A DNA stretch of 64,000 nucleotides from Sporothrix humicola (lineage: Eukaryota; Ascomycota; Sordariomycetes; Ophiostomatales; Ophiostomataceae): the NCBI GenBank assembly GCA_021396245.1, contig WNYE01000040.1, positions 1 to 64,000 on the forward strand. Reading direction: 5' to 3'. The notes beneath the pieces were generated by a model. The model made no database searches. It had not been told where the DNA came from and saw nothing but the letters and a program-made list of their open reading frames with translations. Of the stretch, positions 56,680 to 64,000 are shown one piece after another. Made by a program: the position numbers and the translations under genes. The stretch's first letter is position 1, and each line of letters begins with the position of its first letter.

Positions 56680-57255
56680 ATGACCATTGTCACCACCGGA
56701 CTGCTAGAATGCCAATACAAAGACGCCCAAAATGATCAGCGTGATTGTACAGTCTCTGCATTCTGGCAAGTCATTCTCCAACGGGCCTTTTATAGCTCCA
56801 TCCCAGACCCAGAACTGGACGTCTACTCTGTCATCTCGGGGCGGAAGGCAAACGCCGACCGCATCGCCGACATTGTTGTCCATAGAATGCTACCCGACGA
56901 ATCTACCGACCTGCCACTTCTAGTTGCGCAAGGGAAAGAGGACGATGCAGACTCAAGAGAGAGTGCAGTGAAAGCGGCCGAAGAACAGGCACGACAAGCG
57001 TGTGAGCTCGAAATGAAGAACCGCGGGACAAGCAGTGGCACACTGTGGGCAATGACAACGATTGGCCTTTCGTTTCGAATCTGGTCCTACGACACGGCGA
57101 CGTCCCAGCTGGTTCCTACAAACAACGATTTCGGTATCCCAGTGGGCCAGCCAGACTACATCGATGCCAAAGACGACCAGGCAACTTGCCTTTACGACAT
57201 GGTGAACCGCATCAAAGCGGAAACAGAGGGCATGTGTGCTACCGCGGCCCAGTAA
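56680..57255 (+). CDS. Uncharacterised protein, possibly nuclease-like fold
   Basis: Intronless, 191 residues. The order of segments is ISGRKANADRIADIVVHRM, then LPLLVAQGKED, then EEQARQACELEMKN, then LWAMTTIGLSFRIWSYD. The pattern of Asp followed by hydrophobic-x-Gln/Glu-x-Lys, then a helix and a beta strand, is reminiscent of restriction-endonuclease-like (PD-(D/E)xK) small fungal proteins. The catalytic Glu would be Gln here, so activity is doubtful. No signal peptide or membrane segment is seen. It lies directly behind copy 3 on the same strand, with no evident link. Confidence 0.6.
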   Translation: MTIVTTGLLECQYKDAQNDQRDCTVSAFWQVILQRAFYSSIPDPELDVYSVISGRKANADRIADIVVHRMLPDESTDLPLLVAQGKEDDADSRESAVKAAEEQARQACELEMKNRGTSSGTLWAMTTIGLSFRIWSYDTATSQLVPTNNDFGIPVGQPDYIDAKDDQATCLYDMVNRIKAETEGMCATAAQ

Positions 57256-57384
57256 TAGTTTGCCGTGGGCCCCTTGACAATTCAGACATGATGGCCGAAT
57301 GTATAGGACAGTTCTTTATGTGTTGATTATGGGTCGTATTTTTATGTTTGAGATGTATATTATTAACAGAAATTCAGACGGTGG

Positions 57385-58464
57385 TTATATTCTATTAAGC
57401 TCTCTGATCAACTCCCGCCCTGCGATGTCTGACTCGGGCACACCCTCAGGATGGAGAAATCCGAAAAGATTCCGGCAGTCGTTGTCCCAGATCCATATGT
57501 GTTGCTCACTCCACACCTGAGGTGGTGTCGGGCGCTACAAAGTCGTACTGATAGCTCTGGTATCCCTGCACCGGTTGGTCCGTCAACACCATGGACGAGA
57601 AAAACTCCTGGTACCCGTTGTTGTATTCCTTGTCGAGGTTACAATGGATCATGCCTGGGTAGCCTGTCATGGTGTAGACAAGCTTGAGGCGGTACGTCGC
57701 GCCGACCTCCAGGCCTGAAAATGTATGGCCCATGCGAAGTGTTTCGTAGCTGTTGGCGGTCAACTTTTCGCACTTTCCATTTGGAGCGCCACAGCTTCCC
57801 ACGTTTGCAGCATGGCCAGAGTTGGTACTAATTGTCCAGCCGGTCTCTCCGTCGGCGAAGTCGCCGTTGACAATTCTGTTGGTGCCAGGAGTGCAGGGAG
57901 GGGCTGGCGGCGACGGAGACGGCGATGGAGAGTGTGAAGACGAAGGCGAAGACGAGGGCAAAAAGGAGGGTACCGAAGATGGTGAAGACAAAGGTACCGA
58001 CGAAGGTGACGAAGAAGGCGGTGAAGATGGCGAAGAGGAGGGAACAGATGACGGTGTTGATGAAGGTGAAGAAGATGGCACCGATGACGGCACTGAAGAT
58101 GGCACTGAAGATGGCGCATAGGATGGCACAGAAGATGGCGCGGATGACGGCACGGATGACGGCACGGATGACGGCACCGATGACGGCACCGATGAGGACG
58201 AAAGGGAAGACGATGGTGATGGTGACGGAGAGGATATTGAAGCGATCGAAGAAATGGACGAGTCTGATGAGACGGACGAAAAAGATGAAATCGAAGATGG
58301 TGACGATGACGGAACCGACGACGGCACGCTGAATGATGGAGGCGAAGACGACGATGGCGTCGAAGAGACCGACAGTGAGGATGACGGCTTGCTAGGACGG
58401 CATCTGCTTGCTGCGGCCGTCTGGACAGCACGCCGGCGGCCAGAAGCTGAATGATGCCCTTCAT
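57385..58464 (-). pseudogene. Secreted Ser/Pro-rich CBM-like protein, frame-disrupted
   Basis: On the minus strand an ATG at 58464 starts a signal peptide (MKGIIQLLAAGVL) that must change frame by one base near 58424 to enter TAAASRCRPSKPSSS. That junction matches SACRRGKPSSS in the paralogue at 59583-60272. A long PSSV/PSSS repeat region follows, then a carbohydrate-binding-like module beginning NRIVNGDFADGETGW. The main frame ends at a TGA (57506). A neighbouring frame continues with HIWIWDNDCRNLF for about 40 codons, as if a 4-nt duplication (GAGTGAG) had shifted it. Two small indels thus interrupt an otherwise coherent secreted protein. Assembly error is possible. Confidence 0.6.
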
Positions 58465-59582
58465 TGTCAGAGATGCTGGCCAAAAATTGTGCGTCCGTGA
58501 AAGATGATGCAACTGTTTAACAACAAATTGCTACCCTTTTCATCACAGTGGGAGACGCAATTTAATATCATTGCCTTTTCTAAATGTTATCATTTCTTTC
58601 CCCTTCACCTCTCCCAGGCATCTGATCTCCAGCAAATTAGGTTTTCGGGCCAATATTGTAGGATCTACTGGGTTGGTGAGGCTGAAAAGGTTTGTTTGGT
58701 TTTATGCTCAATAGTCCACTATCGCCAAGATGTCAGGGCGAGAAGCTCTACTTGAATAAGCATAAACTATGGGGCACTATTTTCTTGGACTCGCTTGAAT
58801 GTCTTGGTATCACTTGTTTTGGGACCCCTTTGTCGATCCCCAAAACTGCCGTTGGCGATAAATCTAGATCCCTTATCAAGAACAAGGAACACACACAGCA
58901 CGAGGTCTCCCAGTTGAACCATCGAATACAATAAACTCAACAACGATTGAATACGCTAACAGTGTTTTGGAATCCCATTGAGGAATAAGAAGGCACACAA
59001 AATTTTGTCACGACGGGACCTGTCGAAGCGGCTGGACGTCTGTCACGTACATATGAGAAACATTTAACATTGCACGATGTAGGATAAATATCGCCCATGA
59101 ACTTTCATGTGGCCGGTACTTTCAACCCTCATATGGGAAAGCTCTTTGGTTACAATGAATACTTGTTTTGAAGAGTTGAAGAGGAGTTGATGGTTGGATT
59201 AAGTTTAAACCAACAATCGTGTCTGTTGCGATCCAGACGGTTGGCGCCGAGCCAATACCAAGGCGTGGCGCTTCTAGACTGTTTCGTACATTAGCCTTCA
59301 TATCCGATGCAACTTCCAACACTGCCACAATGTGGCATTCGCTCCTGCTTCGGAAAGCGTAAAGTCGGCAACGAAAGCTTATTATTGAGCGAGCCACATA
59401 TAGGGCCCACCACATACCACGAGCCTCGTCATCCATACATATATGTATGGATAAATCTATTAGCTATACTCGTTCCCAAATCAAACCCAATGTCACCGAT
59501 CTGTAAACTAGAGAAGCTATTCATACACGCCCAGATGAACAAGCCATTTTCGTTGCCAAATATCCGGCGTTACCATGTGCCT
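58465..59582. other. Intergenic
   Basis: About 1.1 kb between the two minus-strand CBM-like genes. No gene is supported. A short palindromic ATACATATATGTAT lies at about 59436-59449. Confidence 0.5.
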
Positions 59583-60272
59583 CTACTGATCCTCACACGG
59601 CAAGATGACTGAGATATCCGTGATGCCCACCGCCGTTTCCTTTCCGCCATCAAAACCAAGCATGCAGAAGAGAGTCATGTTCTCCGCCGCCGATAGAAAC
59701 GTTCTTGTCATCGTGATCCAATCATACGAGATAGCCGACGTGCTGAACAAGGTGGTCGGTCTGACTGGTAGGTTATTGTCATCCAACTCGTAAACGGAGC
59801 ACGAGAATGAGCCACCGGTGGGCGACAGGTATTTTGCGGAAAACGTGTAGATCTTGCCCACATCTGTAGGGGCGGTCTTCTGGGATATCCATGAGGTGCC
59901 CCCATTTGTGTCGGTGAACTTGATGTCGGCGCAAATAGGGACCTCGGTGGAACAGACATTATTGGCGAAGACGTGGCTGTTTTCCCGTCCATCCGAAGTA
60001 GTCCACCCATCCATAGTGACTCCGGCGAAGTTGCCGTTGGTGACACTGTTGGGGCCACACATCGGGGAAGGGTCGGAAGGAGCCGGTGAAGCGGATGACA
60101 AGGAGACCGACGAGACTGACGAGACCGACGCAACGGGCGAGACTGAGGAGACGGATGAGGCCGAGGAGACTGAAGATGATGACGGTTTGCCACGGCGGCA
60201 GGCAGAGGCAGCAGCCGGGGTGGCCAACAAAAGGCCAATGGCTGCGATGCTGATGAAAGACGGAAGCTTCAT
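59583..60272 (-). CDS. Secreted Ser-rich protein with CBM-like module
   Basis: Intronless, 229 residues from the ATG at 60272. The signal peptide ends near ATPAAASA. A Ser/Val-rich linker (SSVSSASSVSS...) precedes a beta-sandwich-like module starting NSVTNGNFAGVTMDGW, with Cys pairs and aromatic residues spaced as in galactose-binding-like or CBM4/9-type folds. It is likely extracellular and sugar-binding. No catalytic domain is present. It is related to the broken gene at 57385-58464 in layout and in the NG(D/N)F..GW motif. Confidence 0.78.
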   Translation of the reverse strand: MKLPSFISIAAIGLLLATPAAASACRRGKPSSSSVSSASSVSSVSPVASVSSVSSVSLSSASPAPSDPSPMCGPNSVTNGNFAGVTMDGWTTSDGRENSHVFANNVCSTEVPICADIKFTDTNGGTSWISQKTAPTDVGKIYTFSAKYLSPTGGSFSCSVYELDDNNLPVRPTTLFSTSAISYDWITMTRTFLSAAENMTLFCMLGFDGGKETAVGITDISVILPCEDQ

Positions 60273-61096
60273 GCTGGCGGTCGTGGTTTCGGCAATATCA
60301 GCAAATGGGTGGTTGAGTCAAGAAGAATTCGGAATGAGAAGGTTGAGCAAGAAAAATCAAACCATGGGCCTTGGGCCATAGTCCATGGTCACATATAAAT
60401 ATCATCCTTCTCTGGGCACGAAAAAGCTGCCTGGTCTCAAAGTAATTGTTTTTGCGCGGCCAAGAATATGATTCCTTTCAGTCCTTCGGATTATTGAACG
60501 GTGGTAGTTGCTCCTCCAAGCCCGTCGGGGAAACATAAGATATATAAACAATGATGTTAGTTGACAGACCGATGTCGGTAGCGTTTGCTGTGATTGGATG
60601 AACAAAAAACTTGGCAGAGACTGGCCTAGACTAACCCCACTGACAGCCCGGCTGGGCGCCAATCTCCATTTTCTTCAGGCCTCCAACACCAAGAGCTTGG
60701 GCGGCACCTTCCCCGCCATCGTCACACGTTCTTGCTCTTTTGAGAAGCTCTCACTCACTAGCTCACGTCAACTCGTGTCATCTGGAACATTTTATTTGCG
60801 GTTTCGTTAATTTTGTTTGACAACGTATTCCGTTCTACATTGTCTTACGATCTTACATGTGTCGCGGTATCACGAGCTGCCTAATTCAAACCGATTTCTC
60901 CATCTTTGATGAGGACAGCCAAGAGCTCCAAGCTCGTAAATGACGCTTAAGAGCTGGCGCGTTCCTTCCTCGACAACCCCGCCTCGTTCAGCTCCCAGCT
61001 CCTGCCTCTTAAGAAACAAGATTTCTGCCCCTTTAATTATTTGCCGTTGCTTCTTTTCACTTAAACCTCAAGTCTATAGTTTTACGACCAGCGAAG
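60273..61096. other. Divergent intergenic region
   Basis: About 820 bases between the secreted protein and the phospholipase C start. A 177-codon frame (60940-61473) overlaps the phospholipase start and appears to be a shadow. No further gene is supported. Confidence 0.55.
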
Positions 61097-63529
61097 ATGT
61101 CTCAACCACCTGCGCCAGCTGCGGCGCCAGTAGCCACGGCGACGCCCGCAGCAGCACCAGCACCGGCAACTGCTCCTGCGACAGCCCCTGTCGCTTCAGC
61201 TACGACTACGACTACAACGGCCACGACAGCCCCAGAAGTCGTCCTCGACGCCGCACTCATCTCTCACCTCTCGCGCATCTTTGCTCTCCATGCCGACAAG
61301 AACGACAACCAGTGGCACGCCGACCAGGTGGCCACGTTCCTGTCGCATGTCCAGGGCGAGAACACACCCAAAGATGCTGCGACAGCGTCGGCCCTCGACT
61401 TTCACGGATTCCTAAAGTACATCACATCGCCCGCGGCCGACATTGTCGCACCACCGGCTGTCGAAGACATTGACAGCTACCCCTTGTCGAGCTACTTTAT
61501 CAACTCGAGCCACAACACGTACCTGACGGGCAACCAGCTGTACAGCGACGCCAGCACAGCCGCATACCGTGCGGTACTCGAAAGAGACTGCCGGTGCATT
61601 GAGATTGACGTGTGGGACGGGGACGACAGCGACGATGAGGCGGGAGGCACCTCGTCGAGTGCCAGCAGCAGTGACGAGGGCGAGGAGGGAGCCAAGAAAA
61701 AGGCGTCCCGCAAGGACATGGTCAAGCGGTACAAGGCCAAGGCCAAGGAGACGCTGCCGGCATCCTTGACGGCACGACTGGGACGGTCGACCCTGGGCCG
61801 GCGGCTGGAGCATTACGTCGAAAAGAAGATTGAAGGCAAGCCGGCACCAAAACCGGCGGCAGCGGGGACTCCAGGGGCAGCGGGGACAGCTGGAGCTCCT
61901 GGTGCGGACGTTCCCCTGGAACCCCGTGTCCTGCACGGCCACACGTTGACAAAGGATGTCCCCTTCCGCGACGTCTGCGCGACCATCCGCGAGTACGGGT
62001 TTGCGACAACGGACACGCCCCTGATTGTCAGTCTCGAGGTGCACTGCTCGCCGCCGCAACAAGACGTCATGGTGCAGATTATGGAGCAAGAGTGGAAGGG
62101 TTTGCTGCTGGAGCGCAACCACCGGGACAGGGAAAAGCACATGAAGACACTCCCATCGCCAGGCAGTCTGCGCAACAAGATTTTGATCAAGGTCAAGTAC
62201 GTCGCGCCAGACCACGCCGGCAGCTCGAGTCCTGAGGCCAGCCCTGAGGCATCTGACCCCGGCCTGTCCTCTAAGCTGGCCAACATGGCCCAAGAATCGT
62301 CGACTGTCAAGGCCTCCCCGTCGGGAACACCTGGCACCAACACACCTGGGGGTACGCCTGCCAAGAAACCCTCGAAGATCACCCAGGCGCTCAGTTCACT
62401 CGGCATCTACACCCAGGGCGTCTCCTTCAAGAGCCTGTCCCAGCCCGAGGCGCTCATGCCGACGCACATCTTCTCCCTCTCCGAAAAGAGCCTCATGGAA
62501 GTCCATGCCAAGCATGGCCCGGCCCTCTTCTCTCACAACCGCCACTTTATGATGCGAGCCTACCCGTCGGGCCTGCGAATCGGCTCGTCCAACCTGGACC
62601 CAGTCCGCTTCTGGCGCAAGGGTGTACAGATTGTCGCTCTCAACTGGCAGAATTGCGACGAGGGCATGATGCTGAACGACGCCATGTTCCTAGGCACTGG
62701 CGGCTATGTTTTAAAGCCGGAGGGTGAGTACAATTCGTATGTTTCTACTTTTGATTTTTCACCCGCTAACCATGTAGGCTACCGTGGTGAGAAGATCGGA
62801 ACGCCGGCACCGGCTACACCACCCGTCGAAACGGCTTTCCAACCGCCGCCAACAGCACCTATCGCTGGCGGTACACACACTCTGCCGTTTGCTCCCAAAC
62901 TCCTCAACATGTCCATCACCGTCTACGCCGCCCAGGGTCTTGCCCTGCCGCGCAAGACGTCCAGCAGTGACGGCGGCCTGAGCGGCGATGCGGACGGAAG
63001 CACAGCGACCCAACTGTCAACTTCGACCCGCACACTTCGCCCGTTTGTAAAGGTCGTTTTGCACGTCGACGACCACCCGGAGCGGCCCGACTCGGCCGAC
63101 GACAAGGGCGCCGTCGATGCCGATGCTGAAGACGAAGAGGGCGAGTACAAGGCGAAGACGCATACGTTTAAAGAAACGGGCAACGGCGGCGGGCGGAACC
63201 CCAACTTTGCCGAGGAAGAGCTGCGCTTTGCCAATGTGCCCATGGCGGCGCTGCTGCCGACGGCGACAACCGCGGAGGAGGCGAAGCGGCAGGCGGCCCA
63301 CGTAACAACGGCCGAACAGTCGGCCGCCACAGCAGAGAAGTTGTCGTTTGTGCGCTTCTTGGTCAAGGATACAGGCGGCGCCATGCGGCGGGATGTGCTG
63401 TTGGGCTGGTCGACGGTGCGTCTGGATCGACTGCGGCCGGGCTACCGGCTGGTGCACTTGAGAGATCCTACCCATGGACGGCCGAACGGAGCAGTGGTTT
63501 TGGTTAAGGTGGAGAAGAAGATTTCATAA
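61097..63529 (+). CDS. Phosphoinositide-specific phospholipase C
   Basis: Two exons by my model, 61097-62723 and 62778-63529, giving 792 residues. The 54-nt intron 62724-62777 has GTGAGT, CTAAC and TAG and restores YVLKPEGYRG, but it is stop-free and in frame, so an unspliced 810-residue form would also be open. After an Ala/Pro/Thr-rich N-terminus and an EF-hand-like region comes the X box with catalytic His139 (SSHNTYL), RDCRCIEIDVWDG and the second-His motif LEVHCS. The linker is acidic and Ser/Pro-rich. The Y box (MRAYPSGLRIGSSNLDP, FWRKGVQIVALNWQ) and a C2-like tail follow. It should hydrolyse PIP2 to IP3 and diacylglycerol at membranes, Ca2+-dependently. Confidence 0.93.
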   Translation: MSQPPAPAAAPVATATPAAAPAPATAPATAPVASATTTTTTATTAPEVVLDAALISHLSRIFALHADKNDNQWHADQVATFLSHVQGENTPKDAATASALDFHGFLKYITSPAADIVAPPAVEDIDSYPLSSYFINSSHNTYLTGNQLYSDASTAAYRAVLERDCRCIEIDVWDGDDSDDEAGGTSSSASSSDEGEEGAKKKASRKDMVKRYKAKAKETLPASLTARLGRSTLGRRLEHYVEKKIEGKPAPKPAAAGTPGAAGTAGAPGADVPLEPRVLHGHTLTKDVPFRDVCATIREYGFATTDTPLIVSLEVHCSPPQQDVMVQIMEQEWKGLLLERNHRDREKHMKTLPSPGSLRNKILIKVKYVAPDHAGSSSPEASPEASDPGLSSKLANMAQESSTVKASPSGTPGTNTPGGTPAKKPSKITQALSSLGIYTQGVSFKSLSQPEALMPTHIFSLSEKSLMEVHAKHGPALFSHNRHFMMRAYPSGLRIGSSNLDPVRFWRKGVQIVALNWQNCDEGMMLNDAMFLGTGGYVLKPEGEYNSYVSTFDFSPANHVGYRGEKIGTPAPATPPVETAFQPPPTAPIAGGTHTLPFAPKLLNMSITVYAAQGLALPRKTSSSDGGLSGDADGSTATQLSTSTRTLRPFVKVVLHVDDHPERPDSADDKGAVDADAEDEEGEYKAKTHTFKETGNGGGRNPNFAEEELRFANVPMAALLPTATTAEEAKRQAAHVTTAEQSAATAEKLSFVRFLVKDTGGAMRRDVLLGWSTVRLDRLRPGYRLVHLRDPTHGRPNGAVVLVKVEKKIS

Positions 63530-63756
63530 AGTCGAGCATAGCAAGGACACGACGATGGAGATCTGGCACGAGACAATGATTTACCTACGATAGTTACCAT
63601 GTAGTCGATGATGAGAATAATGAGCAAGAAATCAAATTTATACCGTCCCTAACAAAAATTATCAAAGAAACAAAACGTAGAATGCAAAAAAAGAATCCCT
63701 ATTAACACCGTCCACGCATCATAATATCCGTTTGGTTTTTCGTCCTCGTTTCTGTA
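63530..63756. other. Convergent intergenic region
   Basis: About 230 bases between two convergent 3' ends; AT-rich, with no gene. Confidence 0.6.
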
Positions 63757-64000
63757 TCATCCCGTCGCACCGACTTCCGAGCCAGCCACAACAATGGTCT
63801 TCTCAGCACGCTTCCCGAGCTTCCACTTTGGCTGTGAGGCCGCCGACCCTGATCGACTTCTCGTGACTGATCCTGCTCGGCTGCTTACTTCTGTCACAGT
63901 CACCTCCGCCATCTTCTTCTCCTTCACTTTCACCTCTACCGACTCCTTCACCTTCACTGTCTCCACCTCTACCGTCTCTTTCACATCTGTTTTGTCTTCC
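63757..64000 (-). CDS. 3' end of a gene leaving the window, charged C-terminus
   Basis: The minus-strand frame is open from the window edge to the TGA at 63757. It encodes about 80 residues rich in Val/Glu/Lys (VEVETVKVKESVEVKVKEKK) followed by a basic end (PKWKLGKRAEKTIVV). The upstream portion is outside the window, so no domain can be seen. The regular Lys-Glu-Val periodicity may reflect a minisatellite within the coding region. Confidence 0.45.
   Translation of the reverse strand, partial: EDKTDVKETVEVETVKVKESVEVKVKEKKMAEVTVTEVSSRAGSVTRSRSGSAASQPKWKLGKRAEKTIVVAGSEVGATG

Overview
The window reads as nuclear DNA of a filamentous ascomycete (Pezizomycotina, most likely a Sordariomycete; I cannot name the genus). 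The support is: short introns of about 50-135 nt with GT..AG ends and CTAAC/CTGAC-like branch sites, Zn2Cys6 transcription factors, fungal sugar and DHA1 transporters, a Pex8-like peroxin, GPI-type Pro/Thr/Ser-rich wall proteins, and a single dispersed 5S rRNA gene instead of an rDNA array.

Left part (1-11 kb): a Zn2Cys6 regulator, a convergent HSL-type esterase and a sugar transporter divergent from the esterase, which could form a small catabolic group. A secreted 8-Cys protein and an ankyrin protein follow. From 11.5 to 16.4 kb lie two tandem members of an uncharacterised family (CxxC/HxxxC zinc-finger-like N-terminus, F-box-like helix, large C-terminal region). The first is truncated, and a third member lies at 53.7-56.3 kb. 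From 16.4 to 25.6 kb gene density drops. This stretch holds a 5S pseudogene, a lactonase-like gene fragment, a single-pass membrane protein, an assembly gap in a microsatellite, a fucosyltransferase-like gene, a heavily decayed kinase-like pseudogene and an intact-looking 5S rRNA gene.

Middle part (25.7-32.3 kb): an amidase and a Zn2Cys6 factor are divergent, followed by a DHA1 transporter, a plausible amide-use group. From 32.3 to 39 kb there is a long gene-poor stretch around one GPI-anchored, collagen-like repeat protein with imperfect direct repeats downstream of it. Housekeeping genes follow: a PlsC acyltransferase, a DENN/LCHN (Anr2-like) protein, a Gly-rich low-complexity protein and a Pex8-like peroxin.

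Right part (51.8-64 kb): an AN1-zinc-finger/APH-fold gene broken by a stop and a frameshift, the third family member, a small uncharacterised protein, two secreted Ser-rich proteins with carbohydrate-binding-like modules (one frame-disrupted), a phosphoinositide-specific phospholipase C with an in-frame 54-nt intron, and the 3' end of another gene running off the edge.

The strongest candidate for something undescribed is the three-member family. It has a shared first intron, apparent loss of two introns in the distal copy, and one half-length copy. No CRISPR array, tRNA gene or complete transposon was found. Splice sites are inferred from frame, consensus and paralogue comparison only.
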